A DNA stretch of 64,000 nt from Alopecurus myosuroides (GCA_028641055.1 CM054062.1:173247642-173311641), one strand, 5' to 3'. Shown: positions 10,088 to 22,829, counted from the first letter of the stretch. A program made the numbers and translations. Notes: generated by a model from the sequence alone, not told the origin.

Positions 10088-13000
10088 ATGGCTCGTGACG
10101 ACGGCGCCCGCGCCGGGTGGTCTGGATCCACCGTCACTGCAGAGGAGTGCCAGTGGTTGGTGAACACGCGGCGGGTTCCTGCCGGCGTCCGCTGCCGGCC
10201 TCCCGCTGGCGAGCTCGTCCCCGCTCCGGAGGCGGACGAGCACGTGGTCTTCCTCGCGCACCTCGCGCGGGGATTCGGGCTTCCGGCATCGGATTTCTTC
10301 CGCGGCTTCCTCGACCACTTCGGGATCCTGCCGCACCACCTGCCGCCGAATGCGGTGGTGATGCTTGCATACCACGCCGTGGTGTGCGAGGCATTTCTGG
10401 GCGTGCGCCCCACGCCGATGACCTGGGCGCGCTTCTTCTTCTTCCGGAAGCAGAGCAAGGCCAATCCGGGTAGCACGGAGAGCAGCCGCGGCGTGACCGA
10501 GACCGGAAGCGCCATGATGGTGCAGCGCAGCGGGACCAACCACCCGCGCATCAAAGGTCTTGATTCCGTGCGCAAGTGGCAGAGAATGTTCTTCTACGTG
10601 AAGAACATCCATGTCAAGAAGGACGAGCCCGTGGTAGACCAGATCAATCTTCCCCGATGGACCAATTCGCCTCCTACCGGGCAGAATTGGGGATTCAAGC
10701 CCCCGCTAGATGGCGACATCAAGCAGATCAACGCGCGCCTCGCCAAGCTGAAGGAGAGCGGGCTCAAGGACGACGACCCCATCGCCTGCTGGATCTCCAG
10801 GCGAGTGCTCCCGCTCCAGCGCCGTGCACACCTCATGTGCTACATGGGCGGCAACCGAGATTGCACCCGGACGACCACATTCGAGCTCAGCAACGCGGAT
10901 GTGGCCGTCTGGGCGCGCTCCATCATGAGCACCGGCCTCAGAGACAACTGGCAGTACGGCTTTGTGCCGTATAGCCGCACGAAGCCAATCAAGCGGGTTA
11001 GTACTCTTCTCCCTGTCTCCTGCATATCGATTCCGAGTAGACGACCTCTTTGGCTTAGGGCGCTTAGTATCCGCACTCAGTGCCGAGTAGGACACTTAGC
11101 CGTATTGCTTAGTCTTCATGTGCTTTATGTTTGCACGCCACGCCGAGTAGGGCACTTAGCAGTATCGCTTAGGCTTTATGTGCTTTATGTTTGCACGCCA
11201 CACCGAGTAGGACACTTAGCAGCATTATGCTTCGTGCTAGCATTCCGCTCCGGGTAGGATCCCTTATGCTACCCAACTGATTCATGTTTCCTGCTTATAT
11301 CTCCAGCGCCTTGCTCGCCAGCTCGCTGAGAGCGAGGAGCGCTTCGAGGCCAATTGGCATGCAGATCGGACAGAGGACGACGAGGTCTCCTACGACACCG
11401 CGGACACTCTCAGCATCCCTCATGCCGCCCAGACGGATAAGCATCATGTCGACGCGTCCGTTCGAGATTGGTCCGAAGACGACGACGAAGATGATTGCGT
11501 TGACCTTTACGGTCGCGAGTAGCGTAACCCAATTTCCTCCTGTTTGCTAACTGTTTTCTTCTTCTCAACTTTACATACGATGCTGATGCTGATGCTGAAG
11601 AGGAGGGCGAGGACGAGGACGAGGACGCCCTTGACGCCGATCCGCTTGCAGTCGCTGCTCCTGCCACTCGCAAGAGGGCGGGTAGTGGTGCTCAAGAGCC
11701 CCCCAGCAAGAAGCCCAAGCAAGCCGTGAAGAAGGTCAAGCAGGGGAGACGGCTACCCCCTTCTCGTGCCGGGTAAGCGATTTTCTTCCAAGTTGCCATT
11801 TGCTGTTGCTGCTTTCTCGGAACTCCTTATTCTGCTACTGCTTCTCGATTTCTTCTGTTTCTCACACTCTTCTTATGAACTTCTTTCTTCTCTTCAGTGC
11901 CCCATTGGATGGTAATGCTGCTGCCGCACCTACCAAGTCCAAGTCCAAGAAGAGATCCGCCATCGACATAGATGCGCTCATCGATCTCTCTGAAGAGGAC
12001 GAGGTCGCTGCACGGGACCGGGTGCGCGCGCCCTCTCCTGTGAAAGGAGAAGATGAGGACAACGCCCAGGACACGGATACTGGTGCCCACGATGCCGACC
12101 AGGAGCAGCAGGCCCGCGCAGAGCAGGAAGCGCAGGATGCTGCTCACGACGATAGACCACTTTCTCCCCCAGCTGCCGCAGCCGGGGAGGACGCAGAGCA
12201 AGGCCCCGAGCAACAAGATCATGCCGCCCTTGAGCGGCAGGAAGAAAACCAGGAGCAGCAAGACACTGACGCTGCTGCCCAAGACGACCCCGCGGCCCAG
12301 CCGCGGGTAGAAGGACAAGAAGAGGTACAACCAGATCCTGCTGCCGAGCAGCAGGTTGAAACCGTTGACATGGAGCAGGACCTGCAGAGCCACGCGCAGC
12401 CGGACGCTGCACCGGGTAGCGGGCCCTTGGTGCCGCCTAGCCAGCAGGGCACCTCTTCCACCGCACCGAGCTCCCCGCCGGTGAAGAAGACCAAGATTAC
12501 AGCCAGCCCTCCAGCTAAGAAAGATGCGGCCGAGAAGAAGGCCGCCGAGAAGAAAACCGCCGAAGAGAGAGCGGCCGAGAAGAAGAACACCGAGAAGAAA
12601 CTTATCGAGAAGAAGGCTGTCGAGAAGCCAGCCGCCGAGAAGAAAGCCACCGAGAAGCCAGCTGCTCAGCCAGACGCTGATGTCCGCAGGAATCCTCCTC
12701 GTGGCGCTGCGCAAGATTCCGCCGCGATGCCGCCACCCAAACCAAAGGCGAAGCCTTCCGTGAAGGATGGGGAGCTCACTATTGGTGCTTCCGGCAGCGC
12801 TGAAGGCATTCCTGCTGGATCAAGCCTCCGCGATCCGCCTGCCTACCCTCCTTACATGTTGCAGACGAGCAAGTAGTACAGCATCCCGCTGAGCGTGGCC
12901 GAGAAGAAACTTGCTATTACCATAGGCAAATAGGCCCAGGCTGTGGACTCCAAGCCGCCAGCCAAGAACAAGGACAGGGCCCTTTCAATTTTCTCGCGCG

Positions 13001-15238
13001 AGGTCCAGGAGACCGAGGTGACGTCCAAGGGGCTTGAGCACATGATTGACCGGGTAGGCTTCATTGAAGCTGACTGGGACAGCAACGTCCTTGGCAACGA
13101 GCCCTGGCACGGCCTTGCCTTGGGCAAGCTGGACCACTGGCGCATTGACTGGAACAAGGCGGACATGGGCTACAACCCCATGACCATCTCGTCCTCCACC
13201 AGTACGCTTGCCGCGAAGCTGTTCGTCCACCGCAAAAATGCAGAAGACATCGAGCAAACCTACGTGGTAAGTTTTGCTTGTCTGTTCCGAGTTGCTTTTT
13301 TCTTCTCTTCTACTCTTCTCCTTCTTCTTATCCACCACCCAGTCCCCGAGATTCGGGACGAGTAGACGGATACTCAACCGAGTTGCCGTCTTTTCGGGTT
13401 GAATCTTCAAAATTTTGTCTGATTCCTTTTCTTTCTGCCTCTCAGAATAGCCTCTTGAAGAGAACAAATCTGTACCGGTCGCTGCTCTAGAATCACATCA
13501 TTGCAAGAAGGCGCCTTGAGGCCCTAGAAGCGGAACGCAAAAGCGATGCTGCGACAGAGAAGGAGGCCGTGGACCGTACTCTCAAGATTTCCGAGATCGA
13601 AAGTAAGCTTTTAGCTACGCGGTTCATGCGTTTCGTGTTTACGCCCGCTTATGCTTTCTGCTTGAACTGATTTTACCCTGCAGGCAAGTTTAAGGCGCTG
13701 GAAGAAGAACACAAACTCTGCCATGTGTTTGTTGAGAGCGCTGAGACCACCATCAAGAAACTGGAAGGTGAATTTCCGTCTTCTCGGCTTGTCTTCCTTC
13801 CTTTGCTTCTTTGCTTCCCTGTTGACCTTGCTCCTCTCTCCACAGAAGATCACAAGAAATTTGTTGAGGAGCATCTTGACTGCCTCAAACCCACCAAGGT
13901 GCAGCAGCAACTGGAGAACCAGGCAGTAGAGCTTAAGAAAGAGCACGCCACCGAGATGGAACCTCTCCAAGTCCATCTGCGAGCCGCCCTCCAAAATGCC
14001 CTTGACATAGCTGCCGAGAAGAACAAGATAGCGGCCGAGAAGAACAAGATTGAAGCAGCTGCCAAGGCTGAGAAGAGGGCCCTTGAGCTGGAGTGCGATA
14101 CGCTGAGGAAGAGCAATTCAGATCTCATGCTCCAGCTGGCCCAGTTCTGGAGGGTGGAGGAAAGGCACGTTGCTGATGAGGAGTCATGGGAGAAGAGGCT
14201 GCAGTCGCTACTTTGCGAGCTGAACAGTAAGTACCCGCTTCTCTGCGCTTTGCTGTCTCCTTTTGCTTCTCTGCTGCTTGATTCGCTTCTCTTCTCTGCC
14301 TCTGTCTCTAATCTTTTTGATAGCTTTTTCAGAAAATTTTCCCCGACCTCAGCTCGGCTTGCAAGCCTGCTCTGTCGAAGGCCCAAGCAGCTCGCACCAA
14401 GAAGGGCGAGCCCATGGACACTAAAGCCTCGATCGAGGACAGCCTCACAAACATGCAGGGGCAGCTCCAGCGTCTAAGGGGTGTGGGCACCGATCTGGTG
14501 CGCACTGCCTTCAAGCTCCACGACTTGTTTTGGCCTCGAGACTCTGCGCCAGCCACCATCCGTGGGCTCGCCGAGAAGCGGAATGGCGTCAAGGCCGAGC
14601 TGAAGAAGTGGCGAGCATCCGGAGCTCGGGCGGGCGCGGATATGCTGCTCCTCTTCATCTGCAGCTGGTATGAGAACCTCAATCTCAATACCATCCTCGA
14701 GATGCGCCGCGATTCCAAGTGGGAGAAGGAACCCGAGTGCGTGGCTTGCCGTCAGTCAGTCGCGTGGGAGATCGCCTCCTACGCGGATACCGCGCACTAC
14801 ATCGAAGGCCTCCCCGAGCCCGACACGGATGTGGAAGGCGAGGGCGACGACGAGGATGAAGATGATGACGAGGAGGCCATGGTGTCAGACGGGCTGAGCT
14901 TCTTCGCCAGCACGGATGAGAAGTTCGAGAAGGGCAAGGGCGCGGCCGTCGCGGATAGCGACGAAGAAGCCGAAAGCGTGGAGATGACCATCGACACCGC
15001 AGCCCTTGAGTTCGGTACTTCATCAGGCGCAGCCCTCAACGACACGGCGCGACTCCGCGCTCAATCTGCTGGCTCCACTTCGGCGACAGACCCCATCTCG
15101 GTGGCCACAACCACTTCTGATCAGGCTGCCACCAACCCGGAAGCGGATGTCGCCAACCCGGAAGCTGACGCTGCCAAGGCCACCCCCGAAACTGATGCCA
15201 CCACGACCCACACTGAGAATGCTGCTACCTCCACCTGA
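10088..15238 (+). pseudogene. Element 2 antisense gene, eight exons
   Basis: Starts MARDDGARAGWSG at 10088. Exon 1 (10088-10996) has the grass 'putative gypsy-type transposon' N-terminal domain (HVVFLAHLARGFGLP, FFRGFLDHFGILPHHLPPNA, later RRAHLMCYMGG). Exons then read about 11307-11518, 11580-11772, 11898-13266, 13446-13602, 13684-13767, 13846-14226 and 14333-15238, with GT/AG borders except an apparently lost acceptor near 11579. The middle is Asp/Glu- and Gln-rich, then has Lys/Glu repeats of the AAEKK type (12520-12660), a coiled coil (13450-14220) and an acidic C-terminus. In-frame TAG stops at 12874, 12931 and 13488 and a one-base frame mismatch entering the last exon make it a pseudogene. 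Function unknown; this is the additional ORF typical of Tat elements. Confidence 0.72.
11083..11240 (+). repeat. 60-bp tandem repeat in first intron of antisense gene
   Basis: Three copies start with CCGAGTAGGACACTTAGC or close variants at 11083, 11143 and 11203, exactly 60 bases apart, each followed by a GCTTTATGTTTGCACGCCA block. It lies fully within the intron 10997-11306. Confidence 0.85.
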
Positions 15239-15904
15239 TTATGTCCTGCCACACTTATGCTTGAAACTTTTATCAGATCCCTGGAATGCCGGGTGCAGAT
15301 GTACTGAACAATTACCTTCCCGTTGCTACTCAGTTTTATTTCATTTGAAGTTTTTATACTTAGCAATTTGAGCAGCTTTGGCTTGATGCCGGGTTGCGTT
15401 ATCATGCGAGTCCCCGAGTTGCATTTTTCATCCACCTTTTCTTTTTATCTCAGCTCTTACCTGCAACTTGTTGCTTTTTTGGTATTCGAGTCACAAGAGT
15501 TCAAAGTCGAGGTTTCAAATACTTAGCCACTTAGGAAACAGTCATAGTAACGCTACCCACCACATAGCCGAAAAGGATAACAACAGACAGTAAGAAGCAC
15601 TCTACTCGGTTGCCACACGCGTCCTTCCCTTTGCAATTTTCATGTGTTCATTGACTCTTTGGCTTGTTCTCTGGCTTGCCATGAAGCCGGTTTGCGGACA
15701 GCAGCAGAGTCGCAGAGTGTCCGGTGAGTATAAACACACTACTTTGTATGCTTTTGAAATTCTAAGCGTAGCAACCGAGTAGACAAAGAGATAACAGAAT
15801 ATAAACACTTAGAGCAATTTTGGACGAGGGCAGTCCCCGAGGTCAATTTCAGATTGCAGAGTAGGAGCTTTTACTCAGATAGGAGAGTACATACACACTT
15901 TTCC
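15239..15904. other. Element 2 spacer between convergent genes
   Basis: Non-coding, between the 3' end of the antisense gene and the integrase stop. It holds AGTCCCCGAG motifs near 15409 and 15832; on the element's sense strand these read CTCGGGGACT, the core of the polypurine tract. Confidence 0.45.
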
Positions 15905-17300
15905 TTATGAATGAAAGCGACGAAGTAGAGCCACATTCCAGGGGCGCTTAGACTCCTCTCCAGCTTTATCCGCCCTGTTCTCCTGTGATGGACGCACGTC
16001 GACAAGGTAATAGGCATCATTGTGCAAAGCCTATCTCACAATGAACGGCCCTTCCCACGGAGGGGACAGCTTGTGCATCCTGGCTGTGCGTTGCACAAGC
16101 CTCAGGACCATGTCTCCTTCTCGGAAAACCCTTGGGTTCACTTTTCGGCTGTGATAACGCCTCAAGTTTTGCTGGTAAACAGCCGAATGTGACAGAGTAA
16201 GCTCTCTTGCTTCTTCTAGCAGGTCAACGTCGTCTTCTCGAGCTTCTCTCGCCTCCGCCTCTGTGTAGAGGGTTACTCGGGGGGAGTCATGCTCTAGGTC
16301 GATTGGCAACACGGCTTCAGCCCCGTAAACCAAGAAGAATGGTGTGTAGCCGGTTGACCGGTTAGGGGTAGTCCTTAGACTCCACAACACCGCTGGCAAC
16401 TCGTCTAGCCAACACCCTGGTGTTTTCAGCAGCGGCTCAATCAGCCTTGGCTTTATGCCTGCAAGCAGCATGCCATTTGCTCTTTCCACCTGTCCATTGG
16501 ACGCGGGATGCGCAACAGACGCGACATCTAGTCGGATGTGCTTATCTCTGCAGAATCTCACCATGGCTCCTTCAGCAAAGTTGGTGCCGTTATCTGTGAT
16601 GATGCTGTGCGGGTAGCCGTATCTCAGGATCACATCCTTTAGGAATTTCACGGCTGTAGCTCCATCGCACTTCCGAATAGGCTTCACTTCAATCCATTTG
16701 GTGAACTTGTTCACCATGACTAAGATATGTGTCATGTTGCCTCTAGCCGGCTTGAAGGGGCCAACCATATCCAAACACCAAACAGCAAACGGCCAAGTGA
16801 TGGGAATGGTTTTCAACTCGGAAGCAGGCATGTGGATCTTACTTGCGAATCTCTGGCAACCCTTGCACTTTCTCACGATGTCTTCAGCTTGCTGTAGAGC
16901 GGTGAGCCAGTAGAAACCATGCCGAAAAGCCTTCTTGACAAGAGCCCGAGAAGAGGCGTGATGCCCACACTCTCCTTGGTGTATCTCCACCAGAATTTCC
17001 TCTCCTTCTTCCGGGTCCACACAGCGTTGCAGCACGCCAGTGTCACTTCTCTTGTGCAACACCTCTCTAAATATGGTGTAGCCCTTGGATCTTCTCTGAA
17101 TCTGCCTTGCAGTCACCTCATCTTCTGGCAGAGCACCGTCCCTTAGAAAGGATAGTATGGGCATGGCCCAACTCGGCGTCTTTCGTGCGGGATACACTGG
17201 TTCGTCCACTTCCATTGGGACGGCCGCTGCTGCTTCTTTTTCTGGGTTGGGGTTGACTCTCTGCAGCCCCGAGCGGTTGGCGAGGACTTCTTCAAGGAAT
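15905..17300 (-). pseudogene. Element 2 integrase
   Basis: Zinc-binding N-terminus HQGECGHHASS...CKGCQRF (about 16995-16850), then a core with the full D-D-E set: Asp in WCLDMVGPF, Asp in ITDNGTNF, Glu in NGQVERANG. The GPF/GPY-type module SPPWEGPFIVR is followed by a TAG at 16031, after which the same frame continues ALHNDAYYLVDV to the true end WNVALLRRFHS at 15905. Apart from that stop the domain is intact, the best preserved integrase of the window. Confidence 0.88.
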
Positions 17301-17303
17301 GCG

Positions 17304-17450
17304 ACAGTCCCCGAGCTGAGAGGGGCAGTCCCCGAGTAAGGAGGAGCAGTCCCCGAGTAAGGAGGAGCAGTCCCCGAGTAGAGAGGGGCAGTCCCCGGGT
17401 TGCAGGCGCCAGTCCCCGGGATGGAGACGGCAGTCCCCGGGTCTCCTTTT
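17304..17450 (-). repeat. Seven 21-bp repeats coding a heptapeptide, RNase H-integrase linker
   Basis: Seven units of 21 bp start at 17304, 17325, 17346, 17367, 17388, 17409 and 17430, each beginning with (G/A/C)CAGTCCCCG(A/G)G. Being a multiple of three they keep the frame and encode repeats of the form YSGTAPP / PGTxxxx. Each unit carries, on the sense strand, the CTCGGGGACTGC word that resembles the element's polypurine tract. Confidence 0.88.
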
Positions 17451-17454
17451 GCAC

Positions 17455-18450
17455 CTTCCCAGTCAATCTCAATTGGAACTGCTTCCTCATCAGGCAGGGA
17501 AGGAACAAAGATGGATTCCGAGTTGGGGGATGGCTTGATGGATGGCTTTCTCAAATGCTCCAAGGCAATCCCAGCCGGGATGTACTGCCGAGAAGATCCC
17601 AACTTGGACAGCTCATCAGCTGCTTCATTCTCTGCTCGGTGGATGTGCTGGAACTCGCAACCTTCAAAGAATCATGTCATGGTTTGTACCAGGAAGCGGT
17701 ATGACGCCATGTTGGCATCCAGAGCATCCCAAGTGCCAGAGACTTGCTGCACAACTAGATCCGAGTCGCCATAGCATATGATGCGATGCACGCCAACTTC
17801 CTTCGCCACCTTCAAGCCGTGCACCACGGCTTCGTACTCTGCAACATTGTTGGATGCCTTGAAGTTAATTTGCAGCACATACTTGAGTTGATCCCGCCTG
17901 GGTGATGTAAGCACCACGCCAGCACCAAGGCCTTCTTTCATCTTGGAGCCATCAAAGTGCATCTTCCAGTAGTTTGATACCGGAGTAGGAGGCTCATATT
18001 GCACCTCAGCCCAATCCACCAGAAATTCTGCCAGGATTTGAGACTTGATGGCTTCTCTTCTCGCATACGCGGGAGCGTACACGGCCAGCTCGATTGCCCA
18101 CTTGGCTACTCTGCCACTCGCTTCCTTGTTGCCCATGATATCCGAGATGGGAGCTGAGCTCACCACTGTGATGGGGTGCTGTTGGAAGTAGTGCTTCAGT
18201 TTCTTGGCGCCCAGGTACACGCCGTACGTCATCTTTTGGTAGTGAGGGTAATTCTGTTTGGAGCTGGATAGCACCTCACTGAGATAATACACCGGCCTCT
18301 GCACACTCTTGCCTTCTTCTTCTCGTTCCACCACAATCACCACACTCACTACACGGTTAGTAGCAGCAATGTATAGCAGCATTGGCTCCTTGGGTAGCGG
18401 ACTAGCCAAGATGGGAGCGCTACCCAGCATTTCCTTTAGCTCTTTGAATG
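17455..18450 (-). pseudogene. Element 2 RNase H domain and linker
   Basis: Connection region NYPHYQKMTYGVYLGAKKLK, then RNase H with MHFDGSKMKEGLGAG, NVAEYEAVVHG and ICYGDSDLVVQQ, and the last acidic residue in ENEAADELSK. A TGA at 17672-17674 interrupts an otherwise continuous frame between QTM and FFEGCEF. The linker to integrase holds the heptapeptide repeats. Confidence 0.85.
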
Positions 18451-19406
18451 CCACATCCGCCTGCGGTGTCCAGACGAACTTGTCACTTTTCTTCATCAAC
18501 TGGTACAAAGGCAGGGCCTTCTCGCCCATTCGTCCCAAGAAACGGCTCAGACATGCCAAGCACCCAGTGAATTTCTGCACATCCTTCAGGGAAAGACATG
18601 CTCTCAATAGCTTTTATCTTTGAAGGATTGGCCTCAATGCCCCGACTGGATACCAAGAAGCCGAGTAGCTTGCCAGCCGGGACGCCAAAGGTGCATTTAC
18701 TCGGGTTCAGCTTCATCTTATACTTGCGCAAGTTAGCGAAAGTTTCCTCAAGGTCACTAAGCAGAGTATGTGTTTTATTCGTTTTGATGACAATGTCATC
18801 TACGTACACCTGCACATTTTTGCCGAGTTGATCATGCAAGCATTTCTGCATGCATCTCTGATAAGTGGCACCCGCATTCCGCAACCCGAAACACATGACA
18901 CGATAGCAATAAGCCCCGTACGGGGTAATGAAAGCAGTCTTTATTTGATCAGCAGGATTGAGAGCTATATGGCGAAAACCAGAGTAGGCATCTATGAAAG
19001 ATAGCAGTTCACAACCAGCAGTGGAATCGATCACCCGATCGATGCGAGGTAGCGGAAAAGGATCCTTGGGGCATGCCTTGTTCAAGTCGGTGTAGTCGAC
19101 GCACATACGCCATGCGGTAGCGGCCTTGGGATCCTCCTTCTTCTTCTCGACCATGACTGGGTTGGCTAGCCAGTCCGGATGCAGCACCTCCATGATGAAA
19201 TTGCTTATCAGCAACTTGGTGATCTGGTCACCTATGGCCTTCCTTCTCTCATCTCCGAAACGGCGCATAGCCTGTTTCACTGGCTTGGCGTCAGGACGCA
19301 CGTGTAGCGAGTGCTCAACCAACTCCCTCGGGACACCTGGTAAATCTTCATTGGACCAGGCGAACACGTCCCGATTCTCACGGGGGAAGTGGATGAGCTC
19401 GCTTTC
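18451..19406 (-). pseudogene. Element 2 reverse transcriptase
   Basis: Copies the element RNA into DNA. Begins in the frame of gag-protease after a TAG at 19407-19409, with ESELIHFPRENRDVFAW. Conserved RT blocks follow: WRMCVDYTDLNKACPKD, PLPRIDRVIDSTAGC, LSFIDAYSGFRHI, MCFGLRNAGATYQ and the catalytic VYVDDIVIKT (about 18787-18810). A frameshift near 18590 separates the palm from the thumb. The leading TAG is at the same codon as in elements 1 and 3. Confidence 0.9.
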
Positions 19407-22400
19407 CTATTTCTCCCCCAACCCGGAGCCAATGATGGCAACACGGTCGGGAAACTCAGGGTCAACTTGGATCTTCTTTGTCTCCTGAGATGCCTGGAAC
19501 GCCGTCCCGTGCTGGGAACTCGGCACAACCTGCGCACCAGCTTGTGCGGATTGCGCCATAGCTACCACCTCATACATCTTCTTCTTCTCGGCAGCAATCA
19601 CCATGGATTCCGCCAGCTGAGAGCCAGCAGAGGCACACTCCATGGACTTCTTGTAATCACCAGTGATGGTAATCACGCAATTGGGACCAGGGATCTTCAT
19701 CTTCAGATATGCCGTGTGGGTAGAAGCCATGAACTTGCTCAGAGGAGGCCTGCCGAGTAGGGCATGGTAGGGGCTCTGGTGATCAACCACCTCGAACTGC
19801 AGACTTTCTGTGCGGCAGTTCTCCCTGGTGCCGAATAGCACATCTATCCATACTCTGCCAATCGGGTTGCAAGAGACTCCGGGCACAATGCCATGGAAAG
19901 TGGTCTTGCTGGGTAGCAGCATGTTCTCGGCCATACCGAGCTTCTCGAGTGTGTCTCTGTACACAATGTTGATGCTGCTGCCGTTGTCGATCAGTACCTT
20001 GCTGAACCTCACATTCTTCTCGGGACCCAAGAAGGTAGGATCCAGCACCAAGGCGTAGCTACCCGGGTTGGGCATCACCTTGGGATGATCTACTCGGGAC
20101 CACGTGATCTCTTGGTTGCACCAATGCATATAGTGAGGAACAGCAGGGATCACAGCATTGACCTCCATGGCACGCCTGTGCTGGGATTTCTTGTTGACAG
20201 GCTCAGAGGTGAAGATCATGTAGCTCTCGTGGTGCTCCTGGTACCGGTTGTGGTCTCCGCCACCATTGTTGCCATTGTTGTTGTTACCTTGGTTGTTGTT
20301 GTTGTTGTTGTTGTTGCCTCTGTTGTTGTTGCGGGTGTAGTAGTTGTTGTTGTTGCGATAGCCATCATTGTTGAAGTAGCGGTTGGCTCCTAAAGCCACC
20401 TGGTTCACATTTTCTCTTCTCGGGAAGGCTGGAGGCCGAGCAGCAGGTGCGCGGGCAGGCTGTACAGCGGCATTCGCAGCTGGCATAGGAGGAGGAGGAG
20501 GCAGGCCCTCATTCTTGATTTCTTCCCACCAACTGCACTGCCGAGTAGTGTGGTTGGAGGGTCTTGCGGGATGCCGAGTGTGGAAGCTGCATGGGCCATC
20601 CTTCATGTCCTTGAACACGAAGTTTGGAGCAGGACCCGAGCTGCCGCTACCCTGCTTCTTGTTGCCTTGGCCCTGATTCTGGTTCTGCCCGTATGGAGCT
20701 CCAGCAGTTTTTGGCCTCTGGCTACTCCCAGCTCTGGTAGCCACTGCATTCACCTCCTCTGGGTCGTACCGGGTGTCGATCCGGTCACCTCTGCGCTTGT
20801 TGCGGAACTCATTGCGCTTGCTACTGTTGATGTTGTAGTTCCTTCTCGGCTCAGGAGCATCAAGAAGGGGCTGCGTCGGGTCGCCGAGTGCGTACTGATC
20901 CGCAATCCGGATGGTCTCGGCAAGAGTACTCGGCATCTCCCTCTGGAGCCTTTGCCACAATATGCTGCCATGTCTGCAACCCTGCGCAAACCAAGTGATG
21001 GCCTGGGCCTCATTCACACCCTCACAGGTGTTCCTCAGAGTGCTCCACCGAGTAAGATACTCGAGGTCTGTCTCCTCTTCCCGCTGCCTGCAAGCGGATA
21101 GCTGTTGCGGCCTATTCGGCCTCCGGTAAGTGCTGGTGAAGTTGCTGACGAAAGCCTCCGCGAAGTCAAGACAGCAGTTGATGCTGTGCTTGGGCAGGTT
21201 GTTGAGCCAGGTTCTTGCCGGTCCCTCGAGCATCTGCGGGATGTACCGCATGGCCCACCTCCGGTTGCCGCCTGCAATGTGCACGGCTGTGCCATAGTCA
21301 TTGAGCCAATCTTCCGGTTTGGTGCTGTCGTCATAGCACTTGGTCCCCCTAGCGAGCTGGAATTGCTTCACGGAAGGCTCCGTCATGATGCGGGGACCAA
21401 AGCACTCTAGGCCAGGCGGCCCCTTGCTCTCGAGTTGCGCGGACAGAGAAATCCGGTCCAGCTTGTGCCTGGCGTCACTGGGCTCCAGCATGCGCTCACC
21501 CACGCGATCCAGGATGTCATAGCTAGCCAACCCCATGGCCGAGTAGCCATCATCATATCTGTCCACCTGCACGACTGCAGGCTGCTCCACCGGGTTGGCG
21601 GCTGGCGCGGCTGCGCGCGGCTGTGGCCTCTGCCGAGTAGGCTGAGCAGCCTGATGCCGAGAAGGTCCTGGGCGCTCTCCATCCCGCGGCTGGCTGTGAG
21701 CTTTTTGGGCTTGATAGTCTGCTCCTGCAGTGTTATGTTTTTGACCGGACTGTCGCGGCACAGCGAGCTGTTTCGCGGCGACAGCCGGGTCGTACACCTG
21801 CATCTGCCTGTCTCTGCCGGAGTGCCCACTTCGGTCCCTCTCGCGACTAGGATGCGGAGATGAAGCGATCGTTAGATCTAGCCGCATGCGAGTGCACCAC
21901 CTGAGAAGCTCCAGCACCCGGATTGGCTTTCCGGAACTCCTCGTTCTGCCTTGCAGCCTCTAGCACCAGCTCATTGAGCCTCTCCTGCTTCCTAACGCGA
22001 GCGTCGCCGTCGAGATGCGGCAACTCTGTGGCTACAGCCTCAGCCGCCCTAAGGGTTTTGGCGGGGGTACTGTATCTGGGTCTGGTGGAGGTGTTTGCGG
22101 TGGCGGACTGACTGGGAGCCTCTACAACCGTTGCCATCTCGGCGCCTAAGTTGCGACGCGTAGCACCTACTTTGCTAGCTCTCCTGACAACTGGTGTAAA
22201 ACCGTGAGCCTTGTTGTACTCGTTCTGATCTAGACTAAGCTCTAGCCCAATCTTCTCCAACTCCGCCTGCTCGGCGAGCAGCTCCTGGCGCTGCCGGTCG
22301 AGCTGGGCCTTCATGGACAAGAGCTCAAGATCAGTGGGAGGCGGCATACCCGTCCGCACGGCGGACGCGGGTATTGTCGGAGTAGTGGAGGGAGCAAGGT

Positions 22401-22689
22401 TGCAGTCCTTCTCGTAGGGCTTGTGCGTCTTCCCGCCAGCACTCAGGCCAGCGAGATCCTCGATGACACCCGCAGCGGCGGCAGCCGCGCCCTTCCCGGC
22501 GTCAACAGCAGGGCCGGTCATCATCACCTCCGCGACGTCCGCAGAGCGGCCCAACGGCCTCCCGCATGCCGCGATGACAGCAGGTGGATCTTCCGCGACA
22601 TGCACCAGCTCGGGGTACTCGCGGTCGATGACGGTGGCGACGTAGACGAGGTGCGCGCCGAAAGAAAGCACCGAGCCGCCCTCCGGCAT
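19407..22689 (-). pseudogene. Element 2 gag-protease
   Basis: The frame is open from the 5' LTR; the first ATG after the PBS is at 22689 (MPEGGSVLSF). A frameshift between 21917 and 21847 joins the N-terminal gag part to the rest. The Retrotrans_gag domain is clear (KPEDWLNDYGTAVHIAGG...RYIPQMLEGPARTWLNNL...YLTRWSTLRN). A non-classical zinc knuckle reads CSFHTRHPARPSNHTTRQC. A poly-Asn tract follows, then the aspartic protease with VLIDNGSSINIVYRDTL (about 19955-20000). The ORF ends at TAG 19407-19409, just before RT. Confidence 0.88.
20270..20370 (-). repeat. Trinucleotide (GTT/AAC) repeat coding poly-Asn in gag
   Basis: Plus strand reads long runs of GTT, coding Asn-rich text on the minus strand (NNNN, NNNNNNNN blocks with Tyr, Arg, Gly). 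Likely slippage-prone; it lies between the zinc knuckle and the protease. Confidence 0.85.
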
Positions 22690-22829
22690 GGCCCTGCCGC
22701 CGAAATCGCCGGCGTTGTCGGTGACGAAGTCGAAGGAGCCGAATCTGTGGACAAGGCCACAGACCACGCGCTCTCCGGTAGCAGAAATCGATCCCGTCCG
22801 AACGGAAACTCCAACCAGCGCCGCTGGTT

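Noticed and set aside
9757..10836. Minus-strand ORFs of 80-272 codons opposite the antisense gene
   Set aside because: Arg/Pro/Ala-rich shadows of the GC-rich exon 1 of the element 2 antisense gene.
20085..20393. Plus-strand ORF rich in Val
   Set aside because: It is the complement of the poly-Asn tract of gag (GTT runs).
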